From positions 1-56,978 of the forward strand of contig JAFGLY010000124.1 of NCBI GenBank assembly GCA_016927815.1: a DNA stretch of 56,978 bases. Direction: 5' to 3'. Both the position numbers and the translations under genes were made by a program. This stretch comes from Deltaproteobacteria bacterium. GTDB taxonomy: Bacteria; Myxococcota_A; UBA796; JAFGLY01. Of this stretch, positions 42,824-50,843 are shown in pieces; within the stretch, counting starts at the first letter, position 1; the number at the start of each line of letters is the position of its first letter. The notes below the pieces were generated by a model. That model ran no database searches and was not told where the DNA came from. It worked only from the letters and a program-made list of their open reading frames with translations.

Positions 42824-43963
42824 ATGTACGGCTTGACGCCGGAGCAGGAGCAGATCGTCAACCTCGCCCGGGACTACGCCCGTGGGGAGATCCTACCCGG
42901 CGCGGCGGCCCGGGACCGGGAGCACGCCTACCCCGCCGACATCATCGCAGCGCTCGGCGACATGGGATTCATGGGGATTCTGGTCCCCGAGTCCTGGGGC
43001 GGCGCTGGCCTCGACAACGTCTCCTACGTGATGTCGCTCGCCGAGGTGGCCTACGCGGACGCGTCGGTGGCGGTGATCATGTCCGTCCAGAACTCGCTCG
43101 CCTGCCACCCGATCCTCGTGCACGGGACGGAGGCGCAGAAGCAGCGGTACCTGCCGGATCTCGCAGGTGGAAAGAAGATCGGCTGCTACGCACTCACCGA
43201 GCCCCAATGCGGATCCGACGCCGCGGCGCTGCGTACCCGAGCCGTCAAGCAGCCCGACGGATCCTGGGTGCTCAACGGCACCAAGATGTGGATCACCAAC
43301 GGCCCTCAGGCCGAGGTCGCCGTGGCCTATGCCTCCACGGATCCGTCCCAGCGCCACCGGACCATCCAGGCGTTCATCCTCGAGCGCGACTGGCCGGGCT
43401 ACCGAGTGGGAAAGGTCGAGGAGAAGCTCGGCATCTGCGCCAGCGGAACCTCCGAACTGGTCTTCGAGGATCTCCACGTCCCCGCCGAGAACATGCTCGG
43501 CGAGGAGAACAAGGGGTTCCACATCGCCATGGCCACGCTGGACGGCGGCCGGATCGGGATCGCCTCCCAGGGCCTCGGCATCGCCATGCGCGCGCTCGAC
43601 GTCGCGGTGGCCTACGCCAAGGAACGGACCGCCTTCGGCAAGCCCATCGGGGCACAGCAGGCCATCCAGTGGATGATCGCCGACATGGGCACCCGCATCG
43701 ACGCGGCGCGACTGCTCATCCTGCGGGCCGCCACGCTGCGCGACCAGGGGAAGAAGTGCGGCCGCGAGTGCGCCATGGCCAAGGTCTTCGCCACCGAGAC
43801 CGCCAGCTTCTGCGCGGACCGTGCCCTCCAGATCCACGGAGGGTACGGGTATTCGAAGGAGTACGAGGCCGAACGGCTCTTCCGCGACGCCCGCATCACC
43901 ACCATCTACGAGGGGACCAGCGAAATCCAGCGACTCGTCATCGCGCGGAGCCTCCTGGAGTAG
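42824..43963 (+). CDS. Acyl-CoA dehydrogenase, butyryl-CoA type
   Basis: 379 residues with a perfect AGGAGG before the ATG. FAD-binding and acyl-site motifs are GCYALTEPQCGSDAAAL, WITNG and RTAFGKPIGAQQAIQW, with QIHGGYGYSKEYEAERLFRDA. The catalytic base is Glu363 in IYEGTSEIQ, the position used by short-chain (Bcd/SCAD) enzymes. It would oxidise short acyl-CoA to 2-enoyl-CoA, passing electrons to ETF; no ETF genes or thiolase are in the window. It completes a local crotonate pathway with the two upstream genes. 31 nt separate it from the P-loop gene. Confidence 0.95.
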   Translation: MYGLTPEQEQIVNLARDYARGEILPGAAARDREHAYPADIIAALGDMGFMGILVPESWGGAGLDNVSYVMSLAEVAYADASVAVIMSVQNSLACHPILVHGTEAQKQRYLPDLAGGKKIGCYALTEPQCGSDAAALRTRAVKQPDGSWVLNGTKMWITNGPQAEVAVAYASTDPSQRHRTIQAFILERDWPGYRVGKVEEKLGICASGTSELVFEDLHVPAENMLGEENKGFHIAMATLDGGRIGIASQGLGIAMRALDVAVAYAKERTAFGKPIGAQQAIQWMIADMGTRIDAARLLILRAATLRDQGKKCGRECAMAKVFATETASFCADRALQIHGGYGYSKEYEAERLFRDARITTIYEGTSEIQRLVIARSLLE

Positions 43964-43994
43964 CGCGTCCGGGACGTTCCCCGGTGGAGTGACC

Positions 43995-44660
43995 GTGCCT
44001 GAGCTTCTCCCCAGCGTCGCCAAGCCCCCCGTTCCCCCGTCCGGGCGCACGTCGGTCCCCGACGAGCGCCTGCCCGCCGCCCTGGTGTCCGGCACCTCGG
44101 GGGAGTACCTGGGACGCCGGCCGCTGCCTCACGCGCTCCTGGAGTGCCCTCTCGTGGTCATCGCCGGACCCGTGGGCGTGGGCAAGACCACCGTGGCCCT
44201 CAAGGTCGCGGGGGACCGGGTGCGTCACCTCGAGAGGAGCGAGTTGCACGGGGCCACGGTGGACCGGGTACGGCGCCGCAGGTGGCCCGAGAACCTCACG
44301 GGTCCCGAGCCGCTGGTACTCGACGGCCCGGTGTACCTGCCACAGCGACCGGCCGCGGCTGCCGCGCTGCAGGAGCTCATCTGCCAGCGGGTGGACCTGG
44401 GCCACCGCACCCTGCTGGTGGAGGGCACGGTCCGGGACGGCTCGCTGGGGCTTCTCATGGACGTGGTGCCTCCGGAGCAGCGGATCACGGTCATGCTGAG
44501 GTTCCCGGGCTCGCGCGGCCGGGCCCGCTTCGCGCGCCAGGTCTGCGCCGAGTTCGGGCTGCCCTGGCACCTCGGCCGGGGCCTTCACCACCTCGAGCCC
44601 TGGTCCTACGCGGCGGTCCGCGAGGCCCTCCGGGCTCGGAGGCCTCCGGAGACCGGGTGA
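43995..44660 (+). CDS. DnaA/Hda-like P-loop ATPase
   Basis: 221 residues from GTG 43995 with GGAG 5 nt upstream. A 45-residue Pro-rich N-terminus is followed by the Walker A GPVGVGKTT (about 58-66). LERSELHGATVDRVRR resembles the DnaA strand-loop after Walker A. PLVLDGPVYLPQRPAAAAALQEL takes the place of Walker B and the following helix; the usual second acidic residue is Gly. RTLLVEGT corresponds to sensor 1 and ARFARQVCAEFGLPW, then LEPWSYAAVREALRARR to the lid. The arrangement is that of DnaA domain III or Hda without a DNA-binding or clamp-binding motif. The role is unknown; its place between acyl-CoA and membrane genes is unexplained. It overlaps the next gene as GTGA. Confidence 0.6.
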   Translation: MPELLPSVAKPPVPPSGRTSVPDERLPAALVSGTSGEYLGRRPLPHALLECPLVVIAGPVGVGKTTVALKVAGDRVRHLERSELHGATVDRVRRRRWPENLTGPEPLVLDGPVYLPQRPAAAAALQELICQRVDLGHRTLLVEGTVRDGSLGLLMDVVPPEQRITVMLRFPGSRGRARFARQVCAEFGLPWHLGRGLHHLEPWSYAAVREALRARRPPETG

Positions 44661-46378
44661 TCGACACCCGTGCCGTGGCGCTGGCCTTGCTGGCCTACGC
44701 GGTCCTCGCGCTGTCCACGGTCCGGGCGTTCGGCCTCGCGGGAGAGGTGGCTGCAGGGTGGACGTCCGGCCCCCCTCCGAAGGTGGCGGTGGCGATCGAG
44801 GGGCCCCTGTGGAGCGGGCCCCCCTGGGAGCCCGGTGCCGGCCATGCCTGGGGTCCGCTGGCCGCCCGGCAGACCCGCCCGGTCGAGACCCTGGACATCG
44901 GGACCGTCCACCTGCCCCTGGCTGTGAACGGGTACACGGGTGGCATCGCGGACTGGCCCGCACGGCTCCTGTACGCTGTCACCGGCTCGGCCCGGGCCGT
45001 GGTGGGTCTCCACGTCGTGTTGGGCGGTCTCCTCGTCTTGCTGGTCCACCGCTTCCTCTGCATCCACGCGAGCGCGGCGTCCGCCGGCGCTGCTGCGGTG
45101 ATCCTCGCGACCTCGTGGTCCTTCGTCTTCTACCGAAAGGTCCTGGGCGGCACCGAGCTCTTGCTCGAGGCCTGCGCCCTGCTCGTGCTGTGGGCGCTGT
45201 GGAGCCGGCGCTGGCGGGGAGGACGCCACGGCGATCTGGCCCTTGCCCTGGGCCTGGGAATCGGGCTCCTGGCCAAGGTCACCTTCGCGGCGACGGCCGT
45301 GGCGTTCGCCCTGGCCGCCTGGGCCACGCGCTGGGACCGCCCGTCCATCCAGCCCCCCTTGCCGATCCGGTGGCTGCGCGACCTGGGCGTCGTGGCCGCG
45401 TGCCTCCTGCCGCTGGGCGTGGCGGCGGTCCACGCCGGGCTGGGCCTGCCGGCCGCCCCCCGGATCGTGAGCCACGACGGGCTCGCCTTCCAGGCCGATC
45501 GACTGGCCCGCGGCCTCGACGGCCTCCTCTCGGGCGGGTTCGCGCCGGCTCGGGAAGGCGGCTCCAACCTGCTCTGGTTCCTGGCCGACCCCTTGCGCTG
45601 GTTCGTACCCGCCCTGGGCGCCGATCCACCGGCCTTCTCGCCCTGGCCGCTCCACGTCGTGGGGTGGTTGCTCGTGGCCTGGGGCGTGGCTCGCGTGTGG
45701 CGTCGCCGCGAACGGTCTCCCCAGGACGCGCTCCTGCGCTGGGCCTCGATCGCTGCGCCCCTGCAGCTCGGCCTCCTCTTCCTGCTCAACCGGGACCTGC
45801 ACCACCTCGCGCAGGCCTCTCCCACCCTGGCCCTCCTCGGGGGGCTGGCCCTGGAGTCGGTGGCTGCCCGGTTCACCCCGCCGCGATCGTGGAGGCGGGC
45901 GACGGCGGTGGCGTTGGGGTGCGGCGCCTGGGTCGTCGCTGGCGTGCTCTCGCTCGCGGCCACCGATCGGGTCATCGGTACGACCCGGGCGCCCGTGGTC
46001 ACCCGGAGCGGGCAGGCCCGGATCGTGGAGATGCTGCGCCAGAACGGGGCCCAGACCGTCTGGACGAGCGAGTACGACATCTACGGGGTCCTCGAGGCGC
46101 TGGCGCCGGACGTGGAGGCCCGCCACGCGTGGGGGGCTGTGAGCCTGGGCGGGGACCGTGCGGACCTGCTCGCCGGCATCCTGCGGGACGCCGGGCGCGG
46201 ACCGGCGGGCCACTACCTCGCGCTTCGACCGTCCGCGCGGCGCATCTACGACCTCTACCCGTCCGAGACAGACGTCCGGGCGGCGGCCGTTGAAGCGGGC
46301 GTGCGGGTGGAAGCGGTGGAGAGCGCCTCGGACCGGGACGGACCCTGGGCGATCCTCTGGCGCGTGACGGCCCCGTAG
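44657..46378 (+). CDS. GT-C-type integral membrane protein (third in the region)
   Basis: 573 residues from a GTG overlapping the ATPase stop. About ten to eleven hydrophobic helices follow a short N-terminus. The first loop contains TRPVETLDIGTVHLPLAVNGYTGG with Asp and Glu, as in the catalytic loop of GT39-type transferases; a hydrophobic stretch and an Arg-rich cytoplasmic loop (RWRGGRHGDLALALG) follow. The C-terminal 120 residues are soluble (RIVEMLRQNGAQTVWTSEYD, YDLYPSETDV). It is probably a dolichyl/polyprenyl-phosphate sugar or related transferase, but donor and acceptor are unknown. It ends 2 nt from the convergent M23 gene. Confidence 0.7.
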   Translation: MIDTRAVALALLAYAVLALSTVRAFGLAGEVAAGWTSGPPPKVAVAIEGPLWSGPPWEPGAGHAWGPLAARQTRPVETLDIGTVHLPLAVNGYTGGIADWPARLLYAVTGSARAVVGLHVVLGGLLVLLVHRFLCIHASAASAGAAAVILATSWSFVFYRKVLGGTELLLEACALLVLWALWSRRWRGGRHGDLALALGLGIGLLAKVTFAATAVAFALAAWATRWDRPSIQPPLPIRWLRDLGVVAACLLPLGVAAVHAGLGLPAAPRIVSHDGLAFQADRLARGLDGLLSGGFAPAREGGSNLLWFLADPLRWFVPALGADPPAFSPWPLHVVGWLLVAWGVARVWRRRERSPQDALLRWASIAAPLQLGLLFLLNRDLHHLAQASPTLALLGGLALESVAARFTPPRSWRRATAVALGCGAWVVAGVLSLAATDRVIGTTRAPVVTRSGQARIVEMLRQNGAQTVWTSEYDIYGVLEALAPDVEARHAWGAVSLGGDRADLLAGILRDAGRGPAGHYLALRPSARRIYDLYPSETDVRAAAVEAGVRVEAVESASDRDGPWAILWRVTAP

Positions 46379-46380
46379 GC

Positions 46381-47436
46381 CTACCCTGGGGCGGACGTCT
46401 CGGTCTGCGGCAGGGCCGGCGGCAGGGCGAGCGCGGCCTCGAGCAGTGCGTCCAGGCGGGCCGTCTCGGCCTGGAACGCGGGCATCGTGCTCGGGTCGAG
46501 GTGTCGCCTCAGCGTGCCGTGGTAGTCGCCCGGATCGATCACGCGTTCGCCGCGGACGAGTTGGTAGTGCAGGTGCGGAGCGGTGGAGCGACCGGTGTTG
46601 CCGCTCTTCGCGACGACCTGGCCGGCCGCCACCCGGTCGCCGGGCTTCACGAGGTTCTCGGACAGGTGCAGGAAGTAGGCGTTCGTCCCGTCGTCGAAGC
46701 GGATGTCGAGGCAGTTGCCGTTGCCGCGGAACGACCAGTTCTCGCGGACCACCTTTCCGGCCCGAGGCGTCTTCACCGGCGTGCCCACCGGCGTCTTGAA
46801 GTCCCAGCCCTTGTGCCGCTTGCGGTCCACGAGAGTCTCGGTGATCTGGATGTAGTCGTCGATCGGACCGTCCTGGAGGCGGAACGGGACCTCCGTGCCG
46901 TCCGGGTACCACCAGGAGGCATAGGCGTCGCCCGGTGCCTGGAACCGGCAGGCCTTGAGGTCCTTCCCCAGCTTCTGCGAGTGCAGGATCGCGAGCGGCA
47001 TGTCGATCTCCCCGCTGTCGGAGACCGCGTAGAGGGCCGCCAGCGTGTCGCCCTTCATGAGGTCGGTGCGTACGTCGAGATCCCAGACGAACAGCCGCGA
47101 GAACACGGCCGAGATCGCCGGTCCTGCGTCGCCGAGGGCCTCCTGGAACGTGCGCGAGAGGTTCTCGTGGACGACGCCCTGGACCGCCCGGAAGCCGGAA
47201 GCCGCGAGCGCGGCGTCGGGGGCAGGAGAGACCGTCGCAGCAACCTCCTCGGGGGGGGGCTCGTCGACCCCGGGATCCGTGGCGGCCGGGGGAGCGGGGG
47301 GGGCCTCGACGGCGGCGTCGACCTCGAGGCGGGCGCGCGGCCAGCGGATCGCCATCACCAGGTTCATGGCGAGGCTCGCGCCCAGGAGGGCGTAGAGGAG
47401 CCAGGGCCGGCCGCCAACGGGCGCAGAGGGAGACAT
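46381..47436 (-). CDS. M23 family (LytM-type) peptidase, membrane-anchored
   Basis: 351 residues with one N-terminal helix (about 13-30), a Pro/Ala/Glu linker to about 75, a middle domain (about 78-200) similar to the regulatory part of LytM-type proteins, and the peptidase at about 210-310. Zn ligands are visible: HKGWDFKTPVGTPV (His and Asp), and HLHYQL (His). The catalytic His of the HxH pair is present, so an active cell-wall endopeptidase is expected. The start has only a weak AGG upstream. It is last in the minus-strand operon, 6 nt after the porin gene, which suggests envelope remodelling linked to the porin/BMC group. Confidence 0.92.
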   Translation of the reverse strand: MSPSAPVGGRPWLLYALLGASLAMNLVMAIRWPRARLEVDAAVEAPPAPPAATDPGVDEPPPEEVAATVSPAPDAALAASGFRAVQGVVHENLSRTFQEALGDAGPAISAVFSRLFVWDLDVRTDLMKGDTLAALYAVSDSGEIDMPLAILHSQKLGKDLKACRFQAPGDAYASWWYPDGTEVPFRLQDGPIDDYIQITETLVDRKRHKGWDFKTPVGTPVKTPRAGKVVRENWSFRGNGNCLDIRFDDGTNAYFLHLSENLVKPGDRVAAGQVVAKSGNTGRSTAPHLHYQLVRGERVIDPGDYHGTLRRHLDPSTMPAFQAETARLDALLEAALALPPALPQTETSAPG

Positions 47437-47442
47437 GCGCGC

Positions 47443-48705
47443 CTAGAACAGAAGCTGGGTCTGGAGGGTGCCGGCGAGGCTGAAGTCGGATTCGGAACCC
47501 CCCGCTCGGGAGGCGCCGATCTCCGCCTTCACGTTGGCCGCGTGGCCCTGGTACCACCAGGCCAGGCCGCCGAGGATCGCCAGGTAGTCGGAGGCCTCGG
47601 CGTCGGACACGTCGTACATCTCGGCACAGAGGAGCGGTTCCCAGGTGCCGATGCGGTACCCGCCCTCCACGAACCCGCCCATGCCGCTCATGGGCTGGAT
47701 CGCACCCCTCGCGGAATCGACGAGGACGGAGGCGTCCCCGTGGTCATACCGGTAGAAGGCGGCCTGCGCGTTCACGGCCCGCTCGCCGCCCTCCAGGGGA
47801 AGGTCGGCGTAGACGTCGGCAGCGAGACCCAGGTACGCCTCGGTGGACCACCGATCGTCCAAGGGGTCCGTGAGGTCGTGCGGGTCCACCGCGTAGAACG
47901 CATCGGCCTGCCAGTCGGCGGAGAGGCCCACGGAAAGGACCCGCTTGGGCGTGACGACCCGCTTGCCGTCCGTCTTGAGCCCGGCACCCTTGTAGAAGTA
48001 GCCTGCGGCTCCGGGTCCGCCCTCGGCATCGAAGACGTTGTAGACCAGCCGTCCCGTGACGCGGGGGAGGTCGGACGGGTTGAGGAGGCCGCGCGGGTCG
48101 GTATCGGGGATACCGTCCTCGTCGGTGTCCTGCAGTTGGGCGCCGTAGCCGCTCTGCACGCCGTTGGTGAGGGCGAGGCGGTACTCCACCTGCTTCGCGA
48201 TCCTGCCGCGCGCCATGACGCCCGAGTCGCGCCAGATCTTGTGGGAGCCAGCGGGGTACTTGAGGAGCGCGGAGTGGTAGTCGCTCATGAGGAGCGAGGT
48301 GGCCCCCTGGGTGCCGTGGCGGGAGAACGGGAGGAGCAGCATCCCGACGTCGATCTGCAACTCGGGCGCGACGTCGTACTCCACCCAGGCGTCCTGGACG
48401 AAGACCATGGGCGTCCAGTCCCCGCTGCGACCCATGTTGGGGCTGTCCGTCTCGAAGAAGAAGTAGACGCGGTCGGTGACCTGGCCCGAGAGGAGCACGC
48501 GGGCCCGGCGCAGGAACGGGGTGTAGGCCCACCCGTCCTTGGTGTAGGTGCCGTCCTGGTCGAAGCGGACCTGGGGTTGGAGGAGCAGGCCCACCTGGGC
48601 CCAGGTGTCGTCCGAGATGGCGACCCGGGCCCCGGCCAGGGCTGGAGAAGACCCTGCGAGGGCCGCGAGGAGGACGAACCCGGGGAGGAGAGGCGCACGA
48701 GACAT
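47443..48705 (-). CDS. OprP/O-like porin
   Basis: 420 residues with signal peptide ending ALA-GA (about residue 25) and C-terminal ...TLQTQLLF ending in Phe, as required for outer-membrane assembly. AGGAG precedes the ATG by 5 nt. Alternating amphipathic beta strands run throughout (RFDQDGTYTKDGWAYTPFLRRARVLLSG, FFETDSPNMGRSGDW, DVGMLLLPFSRHGTQG), with the pattern of phosphate-selective porin O/P (Pfam Porin_O_P type). A Ca-binding-like DTDEDGIPDTDPRG occurs in a periplasmic or extracellular loop. It would allow anions or small solutes through. It lies 13 nt after the BMC gene and 6 nt before the M23 gene. Confidence 0.88.
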   Translation of the reverse strand: MSRAPLLPGFVLLAALAGSSPALAGARVAISDDTWAQVGLLLQPQVRFDQDGTYTKDGWAYTPFLRRARVLLSGQVTDRVYFFFETDSPNMGRSGDWTPMVFVQDAWVEYDVAPELQIDVGMLLLPFSRHGTQGATSLLMSDYHSALLKYPAGSHKIWRDSGVMARGRIAKQVEYRLALTNGVQSGYGAQLQDTDEDGIPDTDPRGLLNPSDLPRVTGRLVYNVFDAEGGPGAAGYFYKGAGLKTDGKRVVTPKRVLSVGLSADWQADAFYAVDPHDLTDPLDDRWSTEAYLGLAADVYADLPLEGGERAVNAQAAFYRYDHGDASVLVDSARGAIQPMSGMGGFVEGGYRIGTWEPLLCAEMYDVSDAEASDYLAILGGLAWWYQGHAANVKAEIGASRAGGSESDFSLAGTLQTQLLF

Positions 48706-48718
48706 GGGAACTCCTGGA

Positions 48719-49435
48719 CTACCGACTGTAGGAACGCTCGTCGTGGACGGCGCTGGACGGGTGCTCGTCCAGCTCCTGGTTGAGCTTCTGGAGGATGGAC
48801 AGGGCGGCGGCCGCAGCGGAGTCGATCTCGGACTCGCTGCCGGACAGGACGAGGCGGCCCGTGGCCCCGAACGGGCGGACGTGGATGAGCTTGACGTCCG
48901 CAGCCTTGAGGGCCTCGTTGCAGGCGATGACGAGGTATGCGGCGGGGGTGGTCTCGAGCACGAACACCGACTCGTTGGCCAGCACCATGTACCCGCGAGA
49001 CGTGCCCGTGAAGGAGATGGCGTGGTCCTGCTCGATACCGCGGATGATCATGTTCGTGAGGATCTCGATCCGGGCGCGGTCGTACCGGGTGAGACCGGTC
49101 TGGCGCAGCACCGCCTCGCCGGCCTCGATGACCTCACCCTGGTCGGGATGCTGGATCTGCATCATGCCGAAGTGGCGCTCGGTGACGACGGATCCGAGGC
49201 GGACGTTGGTGCTCTTCAGCGCCAGGTCGATCATCCGGTGGATCTCCATGGCCGGCGCGAGCTCGATCAGGAGGGCCGCGTCGTGCTCGGAGGGGTCGTA
49301 CACCCGGTTGTCCTTGGCGATGAACTGGGCGAGCTGAGGCTGCAACCGGTCCACGAACACGAACGTCCGAAGCTCGAACCGCGTGCCCTCGGGGATCGGC
49401 TGGGTCGTGATCGTGGGGACCAGGGGGGCGGACAT
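48719..49435 (-). CDS. Tandem BMC-domain (BMC-T-like) shell-type protein
   Basis: 238 residues; GAGAGG precedes the ATG by 5 nt. Two BMC folds are visible: residues 52-112 (AALLIELAPAMEIHRMIDLA, with NVRLGSV) and 147-218 (RGYMVLANESVFVLETTPAA, then ACNEALKAADVKLIHVRPFG and GATGRLVLSG). The phrases K-x-x-N-V-R-L and KAADVKLI align with the BMC signature of pfam BMC. Single chains with two BMC domains form trimeric pseudohexamers of the microcompartment shell. The N-terminal 45 residues are an unassigned extension (FELRTFVFVDRLQPQLAQFI). No BMC-H, BMC-P or cargo enzyme lies in the window. It is cotranscribed with the FG-GAP lipoprotein and porin genes. Confidence 0.75.
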   Translation of the reverse strand: MSAPLVPTITTQPIPEGTRFELRTFVFVDRLQPQLAQFIAKDNRVYDPSEHDAALLIELAPAMEIHRMIDLALKSTNVRLGSVVTERHFGMMQIQHPDQGEVIEAGEAVLRQTGLTRYDRARIEILTNMIIRGIEQDHAISFTGTSRGYMVLANESVFVLETTPAAYLVIACNEALKAADVKLIHVRPFGATGRLVLSGSESEIDSAAAAALSILQKLNQELDEHPSSAVHDERSYSR

Positions 49436-49466
49436 CGGGCCTCTCGGGTGGAGGCGCCCTGTAACG

Positions 49467-50720
49467 TCAGAAGGGAGCGACCGCGACGTTCCAGGTGATG
49501 GTCCCGGGCGACAGGCGGCCGAGGCGCGTGCGGCCCCAGGAGGTCGTGGGCGCGTTCCAGGCGTATCGGACCAGCTCCTCCTGATCGTCCGAGGCCACGT
49601 AGATCTCCGGCGTGCCGTCTCCGTCCAGGTCCGCGGCGACAGCGGCGTGCTCGTAGCCGCCGGAGTTGGGGTCGATACAGGTGGCCGTCCAGGGCCCCTC
49701 CACCGCCTTGCCCTTGCGATCGAGGATCCAGACGCCGGTCTTCATGGCCGAGGCCACCAACTCGACCTCGCCGTCGCCGTCGAAGTCGCCCGGCACCAGG
49801 AAGCGGGTCTGCCGATCCTGGATCGTGGCCACCACCTCGTGCGTCCAGCGTCCCTCGCGACCGGGCCGGTAGAGGCGAATCTCCACGGGCTTGACGATGC
49901 GCTCCGCGGGACCGAGCGCGGCCTCCAGCACCACGAACAGCTCGCTCTTCCCGTCTCCGTCCACGTCGTGAGCCAGGATCTCCTTGGCGTGGGTATCCTC
50001 GGCCTGCTCCACGAAGGAGCGGACGTACGTGGATCCGTCCCAACGGTACATCACCACCGCTCCCTTCTGGGAGGCGTCCGCCCGGTTGCGGGCGCTCGGG
50101 GTGGCAAAGAACTCGTTTCGCCCGTCCCCGTCCACGTCGCCGATCTCGATCTCGTGCACGAAGGTGTCGGATTGGGGGTCGAGCTCCGTGACCGGGCGGC
50201 CCTCCACCTCGGGGTCCATGACGGCCACCACCCCGTGGTCGTGGGTGGCCATCACGAACTCGTCCCGGCCGTCCCCGTCCACGTCACCGACCTCGAGATC
50301 CCTCAAGCGGTTGAAGCGTCCACCCCAGGTGCGGCTCCAGAGCGTCTCCTGGTGCCAGGCCGTGCCGTCCCAGGTCCGGCGCTTGAGCAGGGCCTTCTCC
50401 CCGCCGATCGTGAGCAGTGCGCCCTCGTGGGGCAAAGCCTTGTGGAACACGTTGGAGTCGGGGTCCTCCAGGCGCGTGGCCTCCCACCCGCGCGGGGTCT
50501 CCTGCCAGAACTGGAGCCGGGCGGGACCGGGCTTGGGCTTGCCGTCCGGTCCGTCCTCGAACCACGCGATGGAGAGCACGAGCGCGTGCGTGCGATCGGG
50601 CAGGAGGGCCTCCTCGACCTGACCGGCCGCTGCAGGAATGGCGGGAGGCGGGGCGGCGGGGGCAGGTTCGGGGCTGCCGCTGCAGGCTCCCAGGAAAATA
50701 GCGAAGGGAGAGAGAATCAT
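49467..50720 (-). CDS. FG-GAP/VCBS-repeat lipoprotein
   Basis: 417 residues; AAAGGAG lies 7 nt before the ATG at 50720. A short signal peptide ends in LGAC (Cys13), followed by an Ala/Pro linker. Blades of FG-GAP type repeat D-x-D-G-D-G-x-x-E-x-x-x-x-x (GDVDGDGRDEFVMATHDHG, GDVDGDGRNEFFATPS, HDVDGDGKSELFVVLE, GDFDGDGEVELVASA, ADLDGDGTPEIYVAS) and should make a calcium-binding seven-bladed propeller. Anchored in the outer membrane, it probably binds a ligand or partner. It is first in the operon with BMC, porin and M23 genes and is divergent from ZIP (123 bp between starts). Confidence 0.92.
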   Translation of the reverse strand: MILSPFAIFLGACSGSPEPAPAAPPPAIPAAAGQVEEALLPDRTHALVLSIAWFEDGPDGKPKPGPARLQFWQETPRGWEATRLEDPDSNVFHKALPHEGALLTIGGEKALLKRRTWDGTAWHQETLWSRTWGGRFNRLRDLEVGDVDGDGRDEFVMATHDHGVVAVMDPEVEGRPVTELDPQSDTFVHEIEIGDVDGDGRNEFFATPSARNRADASQKGAVVMYRWDGSTYVRSFVEQAEDTHAKEILAHDVDGDGKSELFVVLEAALGPAERIVKPVEIRLYRPGREGRWTHEVVATIQDRQTRFLVPGDFDGDGEVELVASAMKTGVWILDRKGKAVEGPWTATCIDPNSGGYEHAAVAADLDGDGTPEIYVASDDQEELVRYAWNAPTTSWGRTRLGRLSPGTITWNVAVAPF

Positions 50721-50843
50721 GGAGAGGCTCCTTTCGGCGGGTTGTCGCGGTATCCGCGTCCCAGGAGGCCAGCAACCGGCTCGACGGAGCCCTGTGCAGA
50801 AGCGAGCGGCCGGATACGTCGAAGGCATCGTCGAGGTCGTCTC

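Noticed and set aside
48719-49435. A complete bacterial microcompartment locus
   Set aside because: Only one BMC-type gene is present, with no BMC-H, BMC-P, aldehyde dehydrogenase or signature enzyme; a microcompartment is not claimed.
50721-50843. Zur-type operator between the FG-GAP and ZIP genes
   Set aside because: The only repeat, GTATCCG/CGGATAC, has a long spacer and does not resemble known zinc-regulator sites.
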